This document shows positions 47,689-56,815 of a DNA stretch of 64,000 nt, piece after piece. The stretch's first letter is position 1. Each line of letters starts with the position of its first letter. This DNA is from Ottelia alismoides (lineage: Eukaryota; Streptophyta; Magnoliopsida; Alismatales; Hydrocharitaceae): positions 124,001 to 188,000 of the forward strand of contig JAZKJV010002953.1 in the NCBI GenBank assembly GCA_037367405.1, written 5' to 3'. The notes beneath the pieces are model-generated. The model was given only the letters and a program-made list of their open reading frames with translations, made no database searches and had not been told where the DNA came from. Made by a program: the position numbers and the translations under genes.

Positions 47689-48357
47689 AGAGAGCTCGTG
47701 GGGAAGTTGCTATATGTCACCATTACCCGATCAGATATATCCTTTGTTGTTAGTAGGGTAAGTTAATTTATGGAGCAACCCAAACAGGCTCACATGAATG
47801 TTGTTTTTATGATCTTGAGATATCTGAAGTCGTCTCCAGGTGCTGGTCTTCTGTTTAGAAAAGATACCTCCATATCTGTCACAGGTTGTGCTGATGCAGA
47901 CTATACTGGGTGCCCTAATGATAGAAAGTCTACTTTAGGCTTTATTGTATTTGTTGGCAGCTCACCAGTGGTTTGGAAAAGTAAGAAACAAACTGTCGTG
48001 GCTCGATCCAGTGCAGAGTCAGAATATAGGGCAATGACCCAAGGTAGTGCTGAGATGATGTGGGTCAAATCTGTTTTGACTGATTTAACTATTGAGGTAC
48101 CTCTTCCTATGCATCTTAAGTGTGATAATCAGGCAGCCTTGTTTATAGCCAATAATCCAACCTTCCATGAAAGGACAAAGCACGTTGAAGTAGATTGTCA
48201 TTATACACGGGACTTGATTCAAAAGGGGCTTATTTCGACTTCTTATGTATCATCAGGAGAGCAGATTGCAGACATGTTCACCAAGGCTCTTGCTAGAGGT
48301 CCTTTTCATCTATGTTGTTCCAAGCTGAGCATGTTAGATATATATGCTCCAGCTTGA
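47689..48357 (+). pseudogene. Copia RNase H
   Basis: Same frame as RT after two stops (47,686-47,688 TAG, 47,764-47,766 TAA; both explainable as C-to-T in Gln codons). RNase H block: GCADADYTGCPNDRKSTLGF (Asp), SSAESEYRAM (Glu), LKCDNQAALFIANN (Asp), HERTKHVEVDCHY, IADMFTKALARGPF. It ends with the stop at 48,355-48,357, 7 bp before the 3' LTR. Confidence 0.92.
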
Positions 48358-48364
48358 GGGGGAG

Positions 48365-48492
48365 TGTTAGAATAATTATGTTATTTCAGTTTTTAATTGT
48401 CCTGTTTCTGTAATTTACCCATAGAGCTTTTCTCCTATATAAGAGAGCTCTAGGGTTTGATTAATTATCATCTTGCTTATTCCCTTACAACA
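48365..48492 (+). repeat. 3' LTR of the young copia element
   Basis: 128 bp, identical to the 5' LTR over 122 bp plus a 6-bp CCTGTT. TATA box TATATAAG at 48,436-48,443. The target duplication TATTA follows. Confidence 0.92.
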
Positions 48493-48712
48493 TATTATAG
48501 GTGCATATTATTGAAAAACTGCAAGTTTCGTTCTCTACAACAGTGACTTGGATGAAACTTGAGGTATTAGTTCACATTTGTTCTACTATATTTTTTTATA
48601 ATTAAGCATGTATATAATTCATGGCTCTATGCTACAAATTGTTTTCAAGTCTTATTAGAAATAAGAAGAGAACTTCCTACTTATATCAATTTCAAAGAAA
48701 TGACGAGGCTAC

Positions 48713-48817
48713 CTGCTCATGTGCATATTTGAAATCATCGATGTTTAGAGGCCGGATATCTTCACTCCCATGAAGAGAAGGTGATGGTTTTCCTTCTGCT
48801 AATGCTAAGCTGCTTTC
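48713..48817 (-). CDS. AAA-type ATPase, penultimate coding exon
   Basis: On the minus strand: acceptor TTCAATTATAG, 105 nt of open phase-0 sequence, donor CAG/GTAGCC. The 35-residue peptide starts ESSLALAEGKPSPS and ends IRPLNIDDFKYAHEQ. In the plant AAA ATPase family this R-P-L-N-x-D-D-F-K block is the end of the AAA lid domain and is directly followed by the VCASVSS block found in the exon at 24,697-24,810. No internal stop. The P-loop and sensor exons must lie beyond 64,000. Upstream of 48,817 the next ~15.2 kb show no further exon of this gene. Confidence 0.85.
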
Positions 48818-49139
48818 CTATAATTGAATGAAGCACATGATTTATATACGTAATCATTATTTACACATTACACTTTTCTATCATGATAAAAATGATCCTA
48901 TGAACAAATTCCACAAATAACGGTGAAACAAAACTAAAGTAACATTTGCTAGATAATGCATGCGTTGACATCCACACAAAACAAGGAACAACAATATTAA
49001 GGAGTAATACGACAATTGCAATACTGCTGAAGAAAAGTGCAATGAAAAAAAGACGGTTACATCCTATATTTCTGTTTGTTTGCCTTCATTCGACTTCAAT
49101 AAATAATAATTACTGAGGTGAAACCACATTAAATTGTTG

Positions 49140-49830
49140 TACATAGCAAAAGTGGGTAGCGGAAACAAGAAAACAACCCCAAATGCAAAATTCACAAGGT
49201 TCACCCGTAAACGGGTTACGTCCTTGACAGCGGTGGCAAATCTCTCAATATGATGGAAGAATTGAAGTACAAACGAGGATTCAAAGCTCTAACCTTGTGG
49301 AGGGTTTATATAGTACCTTATCCCACTACAATAAGATCCAAATCTCAATACAGATAGGTCTAGATCCCAATACAAATAGTATCCAGATCTCATTACAACT
49401 AGGATTATATTCCAAATTTCCAATACAAATTGGTCTAGATCTCAATACAAATATGATACAAAACTAATTCAAATATAATAGAAGGAATAAAGGTAGTATC
49501 AAAATTCTCCGCCATGAATTGAATCCTCAGATAGCATAAGTGCAACTGCTAGACTCCGCCAAATTCCCTTCCACACAACTATTGCTAACAATCAATATTG
49601 AGTATGTTGAAGCAAGATTGAACTTGCTTCCAAAACCTATCATGGTGAATATATCAATCGGATGATCCTCTTCTTAGAACGAATGAAGTAATACTTGACA
49701 TTAATATGCATGGTCCTCTCATGATGCACTTGATCCTTAGATATGCATATTGCATTAAACCTATTGCAATATACAACATGATTATGTTATAGAACGAGAT
49801 AATACAACTAAGTATTTCACCTAGATGTTC
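49140..49830 (-). pseudogene. Copia 3' end fragment (RNase H tail and LTR)
   Basis: On the minus strand, 49,650-49,780 gives FNAICISKDQVHHERTMHIN and then VKYYFIRSKKR, the end of copia RNase H. Below it, after GGCGGAG near 49,510, come about 370 bp with LTR character: a TATATAGTACC TATA-like box at 49,306-49,316 on the plus strand and the repeated phrase GATCCCAATACAAAT. No intact LTR borders. Confidence 0.6.
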
Positions 49831-50169
49831 TTTGCATCTGCATCGATGCCATATACCAATAAATCCTTTTAGGAGGCCCCCAATGACCATAGATTTTCCC
49901 AGTATAGGGGATACTAGACGGAGCGAGATGGTGCCCTAATATATAGTTGGGAGCAGAGAAATAGAGTGGCTCTCTCCGAGCATGCATGGGAGAGGTCCCT
50001 AAGCCAACACTCTAGTGGTCAGGAAAGATTCCATTCTTCTTTTGTCTCAATCTTCTCTACAATGCTTTTTATAGTATTTAATTGTTTCGTTCCCTGACGA
50101 CTATTTGCTTGGTTCCGCCTGCCACTTTCTTCCCTTCCTTGATCGAAGATCGTGTGGTCGAGCCGAGCC
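49831..50169. other. Unassigned sequence
   Basis: No gene seen; borders the GCCTCGAGGCG-family hAT. Confidence 0.4.
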
Positions 50170-50177
50170 CTTGCAAC

Positions 50178-51179
50178 CATGGTATTAAAAAACACGCCTC
50201 GAGGCGGTCGAGGCGTACGCCTCGAGGCGAGGCGGGCCTTTTTAGCCTCGAGGCGTGTGCCTCGGCCCTGTCCAGTGAGGCGTGCACCTCAGGTGGCTGA
50301 GGCGTAGCCTCGAGGCGTTCCGCCTCGAGGCGGTCGAGGCGTTTTTACTTTTTTGAAGATTTTTTAATGATTTTAATAGTTTACATGGTGGTTTGAGAAG
50401 CTTATAAATATATACTTGTTTAGGATAATGACTATACAAGTCAAATGCCTAAATCTGATGTTTCTTTCGTACCCAAAACTCCATATTTACTATTAATTAT
50501 GTGTTACTATTTCAGCAAACTGCTTCATATTTACTATTAATTATGTCTAACTATTAATTTATGCAAGATGAATGCTTAAATTTGACCTCTTTCATATTCA
50601 TATGCTTAAATTTGACCTTTTTCACATTCATATTTACCATTAACATGCCAAATTATTTCAGTGAACTCTTATTATTACATCCTTAAACATATAAAAAGTG
50701 TATACAAATTCGAATACTCATAGAAGAAAAAAAATTGGGTTATAGGGTATGATGGCACAGGGAGGATATCAGACCGTTCTTCATCTGGGTATAGTAAACA
50801 TATAGTTAGGATTCAAATCATATGATTCATATCAACAACTTAGATATCTATAATGACAACTAATAGCCAATCCCTTTTAGATAAAATTTTTAATGATAGT
50901 TATATTGATTGGGTAGAAATTTAGTAGAAAGGTTTATGGCATTGAGTCATTGACATATCTTTTTTTCATGTTCTTATCTTCATAATATCATCATATATTA
51001 CATTGTTATATACTATATGTTTGTCATATTATATTATTTCGCCAATAAATATATTTATTATATATTTTATAATTATTTTCTATACAAACTGAGGCTTACG
51101 CCTCGACCGCCTCTAGGCTACGCCTCGCCTCGCTTCTAGGGAAAACACCTCGTTCCGCCTTTCATTTTTTCGAATCTTG
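50178..51179 (+). mobile_element. hAT-type non-autonomous element, GCCTCGAGGCG family, copy 2
   Basis: 1,002 bp, starting CATGGTATTAAAAAAC and ending TTTTTTCGAATCTTG, with perfect 8-bp duplication CTTGCAAC (50,170-50,177, 51,180-51,187). Subterminal GCCTCGAGGCG words at 50,198-50,342 and 51,090-51,150. The AT-rich core parallels copy 1 (GAGAAGCTTATAAATAT, AAATCTGATGTTTCTTTCGT). Confidence 0.88.
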
Positions 51180-51187
51180 CTTGCAAC

Positions 51188-51494
51188 AATGATTGAAAAA
51201 AATTCTACGGAGAATGAACTCCAAGAAGATATAATAAAAAGAAATTAAGGATGAAGATAAATTAAGTAGTAGGAATGAACGAGAATGTTTCAATTAAAAA
51301 AAGATTTCTTTATTCTTCTCTTTTTTTCTTAGAACACAAGAATCAAATCTGGATTATGCCACTATGGTAGACAAGGTTACATGAGGTTAGAAGGAAGCAT
51401 TCAAACTAATGATAAAACTCCTAAAAATAAAGAAATAGCATGTTATAGACCTCCCCCACCAGCATATGCAACATAATCTTATTCTGAGTATCCA
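51188..51494. other. Unassigned AT-rich sequence
   Basis: About 300 bp with no coding or repeat signal recognised. Confidence 0.4.
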
Positions 51495-51499
51495 ACAAC

Positions 51500-51818
51500 T
51501 GTTGGAGCATAAGTTGTAAGCGCCTATTATGTTGTAGCAGGGTAAATGGATCCTGGAGGTGATCCATTTACCCCACCCAGTTGTTTAGTCCCACATCGTC
51601 CAGTGGTGGGACTCGGAGGCTCTGGAGAGGCTATATAAGGAGCCCCAGACCTCCTGTACTCATTGAGAAAGTCAATGGACAAACACGCCCCGTTGAGGGC
51701 TTCTCCCGTGGTTTCATCCCGCTCCTCACGGAGTAAGGTTCCACGTAAAATCTCCCGTTCTTTATTCTTATTATTTATCTTTATTCCATGTTACGCTTCC
51801 GTTTCCGATTTTCTAACA
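51500..51818 (+). repeat. 5' LTR with TATA box
   Basis: TGTTGGAG...CTAACA, 319 bp. TATATAAG at 51,632-51,639. A small palindrome AAATGGATC...GATCCATTT lies at 51,543-51,571. Confidence 0.9.
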
Positions 51819-51984
51819 TGGTATCAGAGCGGGTTCGATTCTCGGAAAATTTTTCCATGTTCTTATTCATTTTCGAGATTCGTTTTTTTTATAATATATG
51901 TGAGATCTGTTCAAGAGTTTTTTTTTGGGCTTCGTAAAATCCTGATCTTCGAAAGTTGCTGTCAAGGGTTTCTCACAAAACCCT

Positions 51985-52757
51985 AGCCGCATGTTGGCGG
52001 CACCCAGGTCTGCTCATCTCCAACCCTTCAAGCCTCCAGACCTACCAATCCAGATCTCAGCCAGATGCTCCAGCAAATCTCCAGATGGCGCTCTCGGCGT
52101 GCACGCCTTCTCCGCTTCTTCACGTGCGCACGGCGTGCACGAGTTCTCCAAGATGGCGCTCAGGCAGCCCCCAGCCTTCAAGCGAATCCACGAGGCGCCC
52201 TTCTCGACCCAGACGCATCACAGGAGCTTCAGGCCGCCTTCCTCCTTTCTCGCGCCGCGCAACTCCTCCATGCGGCATCACAGGAGCTCCAAGCGAATCC
52301 ACCACCGTCGTTCCGCCTTCCTCCTTCCTTCCCTGCCCAGGTGGCGGCAGGCCCTGGCGACATCCCTCGTCACCGCAGGCGGCGCGATCCAGACGATGCT
52401 CGCGGGCTCGCAGTAACCCCAGGTTCAATTCTCCTCTGCGTTGGCGGCGCAGCCGCACTGGCGCGTAACCCTAGCAGCCCAGGCGGCGACCACGATGCCC
52501 CTCCTCCAACCTCGCGGCGCACCCATCTCAACCTGATGCGCAGCCCCATCGGGCGGCAACTCCCTGCGCAGGCGATTCTCCATCAGCATCTCCCCAGCAG
52601 ACGACCACCATCGATCTCCAGCTCGCAGTCCCAGGCGGTATCGCGCGCACAACATCTCAGGCGACCCATCTCCTTCACGCGCACTTATCTGCAAATCCCC
52701 AAGGGAGCGGCGGCAGCGAGTAATCCCATGGGTCGGGGTTTGGGAAACCCTAATTAG
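51985..52757 (+). other. GC-rich open frames inside the non-autonomous element
   Basis: Three overlapping plus-strand frames (the longest 52,065-52,757, 230 codons) are open and rich in Arg, Ser, Pro and Ala, with a repeated SQELQA word. No gag, zinc knuckle or other domain is recognisable. Openness on all three frames and on the minus strand (52,120-52,769) fits high GC and not selection. It may be captured host sequence. Confidence 0.35.
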
Positions 52758-52854
52758 GGTATTGGACATATTTATTAAAAAACGGTGGGGAGAAATTTCG
52801 CAGAACCCAACAGTGGGCGGCTGCTCTTATGAGCCCACTATGGGCTGGAAGTTT

Positions 52855-53275
52855 TTTTTGTAAAAAAAAAAGAGGAGGTTGTTTCAAAAAAAAAAAAGAA
52901 AAGAAAGAGAAAGAGAAAGAGAGAAGGGCCCAAGGGGGCCGTATGTAAAAAAAAAAAAGAGAGATGAAAAGCTGAGGAAAAAAAAAAGAGAGAAGAATAT
53001 TGAGCCCAAAGGTGGGCCGAGAGTTAGTAAAAAAAAAAGGAAGGAGAGACCTTTATTGTAAAGCCCAAGGGGGCTGTTGACTTTGGGCCCATTGTGGGCC
53101 GAGATGTCTTGTTGAAAAAAAATGAATGATAAAAAAAAAAATCTTTGAAAAAGTCGCATACAAAGAAGAGCCGTATGCAATTAAAAAAAAAGTGTGATGC
53201 AAAAAAAAAAAACCGAAAAAAAAGGAACAGCTTACAGGGAAAAAAAAGGTAACGGCTTATTAAAAAAATGAATGA
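52855..53275 (+). repeat. Purine-rich tract with many A8-A12 runs
   Basis: About 420 bp of A-runs and GAAAGAGAAAG, broken by a recurring phrase on the pattern AAGCCCAAGGGGGC / GAGCCCAAAGGTGGGCC (near 52,928, 53,003, 53,062, 53,085). Six or more units suggest expansion of a module 'A-run plus GGCC phrase'. Confidence 0.6.
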
Positions 53276-53928
53276 AAAGCCGCAAGAATTATTGTCGTCT
53301 TCTCCCAACTTGGTCGACGTCCATGTTTTCCGACAAGTATGGGAGAAAGGGGGAGTATATGTGTAGAGTCACAGGTCATGTTGCAGATTCAGATTTCCAT
53401 ACCGGTCACATTGTTCAGACTCTACAGTTATTGTTCAGACTCGACGATCATTGTTTCCGAGTCTCCAGTTTCAGACACGCACGAGTGTGCGGTCATTGTC
53501 AGATGAGCATATGTTGCCATCATTGTCAGAGGTCCCCATCATTCTTCTAGTTGTCAGGCCAGAGTTTTCATGTGAGTCATAGGGACTCCAGAGCAGAGGA
53601 CCATTCCCTATGCCATTGAGGGCAAGGGTTTTCATGTGGTATCATAGGTACACCAGAGCAGTGCACCATTCTCTGAGCCAGATGGGAGAGACCCAGTTCT
53701 CCGACGAGGAGACTTCAGGCGCAAGTTCAGACTCGATGGTCAGATTCCGAGTCTTCAGTTGACTCACACTCCAGCCCGTTCGTCGTCCTCACCTGCACGG
53801 CATGAGAAGCAACGTCCTCGACTGCAGCAATGTGCGCGTTGGGTTGATATTGTCCGTAGTGTCTTGTAGCGTTGAGTTTCTGTCTGTTTGTCCAAGCTGA
53901 GCATTGCATGCTCCAGCTTGAGGGGGAG

Positions 53929-54247
53929 TGTTGGAGCATAAGTTGTAAGCGCCTATTATGTTGTAGCAGGGTAAATGGATCCTGGAGGTGATCCATTTAC
54001 CCCACCCAGTTGTTTAGTCCCACATCGTCCAGTGGTGGGACTCGGAGGCTCTGGAGAGGCTATATAAGGAGCCCCAGACCTCCTGTACTCATTGAGAAAG
54101 TCAATGGACAAACACGCCCCGTTGAGGGCTTCTCCCGTGGTTTCATCCCGCTCCTCACGGAGTAGGGTTCCACGTAAAATCTCCCGTTCTTTATTCTTAT
54201 TATTTATCTTTATTCCATGGTACGCTTCCGCTTCCGATTTTCTAACA
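53929..54247 (+). repeat. 3' LTR of the non-autonomous element
   Basis: 319 bp, differing from the 5' LTR by three substitutions (AGTAAGG/AGTAGGG, CATGTTAC/CATGGTAC, CCGTTTCC/CCGCTTCC). TATA box at 54,061-54,068. Confidence 0.9.
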
Positions 54248-54252
54248 ACAAC

Positions 54253-55640
54253 CATATACATTCACCAAACATTCTTAATCACTTCCAATGATGAGGCCAA
54301 TATCAGATCTTCCTCTTAGATACCGAAAAATCTCCTTCATTGACTACAAATTATCCTTCCATGGATTCCCTATGAATCTCCTAACAACAATCACAGCAAG
54401 AATGATATATGGTATTATGCATTCAGTGCCATACATAAGACTCCTAACATCAGTAGCATAGAAGACACGTAATGTGTTCATTCTCTGCATTTAATTGAGG
54501 AACAAAAGATGTTGAAAGATGAATATTTGCAGTAGAAGGAATACTCATAATCTTTCCTATAGACACCCCACCTCTCGCTAAGACCTTCTCAATGTAGTTC
54601 TTTTGAGATAAATAGAGTTTTCCTTCTTCATGAAAACTGATGATTTCTATTCTAAAAATCGTCTTTGTTGTATAAAGATAATTCATATCAAACTCTAAAC
54701 TAGGGAGCTTCTTCAGATCATCAATGCTATTTTTAATCTTCACAGCAGTCAACACATTGTTGACATAAAGCAACAAATATATGAAGGATCCATCATCCAC
54801 TTTGTTGAGATAAACATAATAATTATATACGCTTATGGTGGATCCTAAACCTACCATGAATTTGTCAAACCTTTAATACCATTACTTAGAAGATTGCTTG
54901 AGCTCATACAACCTCTATAATCAACATACATGATCTTCCTTGCCTTGACATGGGAATCCAATTGAATGGCTCATCGAAATGTCTTTTTCGAGTTCACCAC
55001 ATAGAAAACATGTCACAATTAATAGCCACAGCTCTAAGTCTCGATGTACTACAAGAGCTAGGAGTGCCCTAACAGATGTACGTCTTAACATATGCCTTCC
55101 TTCTAAAAGTAGACTTTTGTAACTACACGTGCCTTGTATCTAATGCATACATTGTCTGAGATTCCAAACTTGTTCCTAAAGATCCAGTTGCAATAAACAA
55201 TCTTCCAGCATTCGACAATTAAGCAAGTTCCCATTTTGATTCTTGCAAAGAAACTCCATCTCACAAATAACAACAATCCACCATCTGGATGATGCTCATG
55301 CAATAGCCTTCTTATAAGTGTGGACGACTCTGGAGAAAGTGCAAATATGTATCTCCTCAGCAACAAATGGTGTAAATATAATCATGTCCTCAAAGTCGTA
55401 TCTTTAAGGAGAATGTGTCTCTATAATAGATCAAACGATAGCAATATTATGAGAGCTCTCCTCTGATTGCTAAATATGAGGTTGTTCAACGTCAACGTGA
55501 CCAAAAGTAGTGTAATCAACTGCTTGACCACGAATGGGAACCAATTCGAACACCACATGTCCAAGGATGTAATCACATGTATCTACATCAACAAACTCGA
55601 CCCTCAAGTGAAGCATATAATTCTCATCAAAGGCAACATT
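54253..55640 (-). pseudogene. Copia integrase-RT fossil
   Basis: Minus-strand remnant. At 55,103-55,366 the RT N-terminus reads WIFRNKFGISDNVC then RYKARVV. At 54,450-54,857 the RT middle reads FIYLLLYVNNVLTAVK, where the catalytic YVDD has become YVNN, followed by SLEFDMNYL and LYLSQKNYIEKVL. The part at 55,370-55,640 is the decayed region before RT. Several stops and shifts. It belongs to a different copia copy from the RNase H piece next to it. Confidence 0.75.
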
Positions 55641-56815
55641 CTAATCATTCATCGTAGCCCTAGAGCTCTCTTATATAGGAGAAAAGCTCTAAGGGAAATT
55701 ACATTAAGTAGACAAAAGAAATAAGAAACTACAAAGCAACGATAATGAGATATAAATATCTCAACACTCCCCCTCAAGCTGGAGCATATGTCTATCAAGC
55801 TCAGCTTGGAAAAACAACGATGAAAAGGACCTCTCGCGAGAGATTTGGTAAACATGTCTGCAATCTGATCGCCTGAAGCAACATGAGAAGTGAAAATAAG
55901 TCTCTTCTGGATTAGATCACGAGTGTAATGGTAGTCTACTCAAGGTTTAAAAAAATGAAAGGCGGAATGAGGTGTTTTCGCTGGAAGCGAGGCGAGGCGT
56001 AGCCTCGAGGCGGTCGAGGCGTAAGCCTCAATTTGTATAGAAAAATAATTATAAATATAGAATAAATATATTTATTGGTGAAATAATATAATCTGACAAA
56101 CATATAGTATATAACAATGTAATATATTATTATATTATGAAGATAAGAACACGAAAAAAAAGATATGTCAATGCAATAAACCTTTCTACTAAATTTCTAC
56201 CCAATCAAAAGGAAATCATTGGCTATAACTATCACTAAAATATTTTTTTTATCAAAAAGGGATTGGTTATAGTTGCCACTAAAGATATCCAAGTTGTTGC
56301 TCTGAATCATATGATATGAATAATAATCGTATGTTCTACTGAACCAGATGAAGAACGGTATGATGTGCTTTGAATTCGTATACACTTTCTTATATGTTTA
56401 AGGGTGTAATAGTAAGAGTTTACTGAAATAATTGAACATGTTAATGTCAAACATGAATATGCAAGAGGTCAAATCTAAGCATTCATCTTGCATAAATATA
56501 TACTCAACAACAAGACCTTTATAAACATATGAAAATACGAATAGGACTATTTTTTTCTTTAAAAAAATACCTGAAAAATCCCCTAACGCCTCACTTAGCG
56601 CCCCGCACCGCCTCAACGCCTCGCCTCGCCTAGACCGCCTCAGGCATCTGAGGCGTACGCCTCAGCCAGGGGGTCTGAGGCGGTCGCCTCAGGGCGATTT
56701 CTCACCGCCCCATTTCGCCTCGAGCGCCTTTGCGCCTCGAGGCACGTTTCTTTAAACCATGAGTCTACTTCGATGTGCTTTGTTCTTTCATGGAAGGTTG
56801 GATTATTAGCTATAA
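55641..56815 (-). pseudogene. Copia RNase H end plus partial 3' LTR, split by a hAT
   Basis: On the minus strand, ANNPTFHERTKHIEVD at 56,762-56,815 continues after the hAT with YHYTRDLIQKRL, VASGDQIADMFTKSLARGPF and FSKLSLIDI (55,767-55,940). Then come the purine tract and an LTR start TGTTGAG at 55,766. The LTR keeps TTTTCTCCTATATAAGAGAG, as in the LTR of the 43,476 element, so the two are related families. It is cut at about 55,645, and at 56,815 by the Athila-like LTR. Confidence 0.8.
55941..56761 (-). mobile_element. hAT-type non-autonomous element, GCCTCGAGGCG family, copy 3
   Basis: 821 bp, starting CAAGGTTTAAAAAAA and ending TTTCTTTAAACCATG, with perfect 8-bp duplication AGTCTACT (55,933-55,940, 56,762-56,769). 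Inverted relative to copies 1 and 2. Subterminal GAGGCG words at 55,985-56,030 and 56,585-56,745; the second block is more diverged (GCCTCAGGCATCTGAGGCG). It splits the copia RNase H codons. Confidence 0.88.

Larger units (their letters stand above)
43476..48492 (+). mobile_element. Young Ty1/copia element with identical LTRs and broken pol
   Basis: 5' LTR 43,476-43,597 (122 bp) and 3' LTR 48,365-48,492 (128 bp), flanked by the perfect 5-bp duplication TATTA (43,471-43,475, 48,493-48,497). The LTRs differ only by a 6-bp indel. The primer site TGGTATCAGAGCG (43,598-43,610) is intact and the purine tract TTGAGGGGGAG precedes the 3' LTR. The internal order gag, protease, integrase, RT, RNase H is that of Ty1/copia, but the frame is cut by four shifts and two in-frame stops. 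It lies antisense to the AAA ATPase gene. Confidence 0.93.
24811..48712 (-). other. 23.9 kb transposon-filled intron of the AAA ATPase gene
   Basis: Bounded on the minus strand by donor CAG/GTAGCC (at 48,712) and acceptor CTTGCAG (at 24,811). Both flanking exons are in phase 0 and together give the continuous C-terminal block of the family (HEQ then VCASVSSES). The interval holds two copia elements, at least six hAT-type elements, an RTE LINE, an L1-type fragment and a Harbinger MITE. Size and content are seen directly; splicing across the whole distance is inferred. Confidence 0.8.
51500..54247 (+). mobile_element. Young non-autonomous copia-like LTR element without pol
   Basis: Two 319-bp LTRs (51,500-51,818; 53,929-54,247) differ at three positions. 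Perfect 5-bp duplication ACAAC (51,495-51,499, 54,248-54,252). An intact tRNA-iMet primer site TGGTATCAGAGCG (51,819-51,831) and the purine tract TTGAGGGGGAG before the 3' LTR show it can be reverse transcribed, but the 2.1 kb interior has no gag or pol. The interior begins with a GC-rich part (51,985-52,750), then a purine/A-run tract, then a part with repeated ATTGTTCAGACTC. Its last ~40 bp resemble the end of copia RNase H. It must be mobilised by another element's proteins. Confidence 0.9.

Noticed and set aside
52065..52757. Plus-strand open frame of 230 codons in the pol-less element
   Set aside because: All three plus frames and the minus strand are open here because of high GC; no gag or other motif. 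Kept only as a described region, not a gene.
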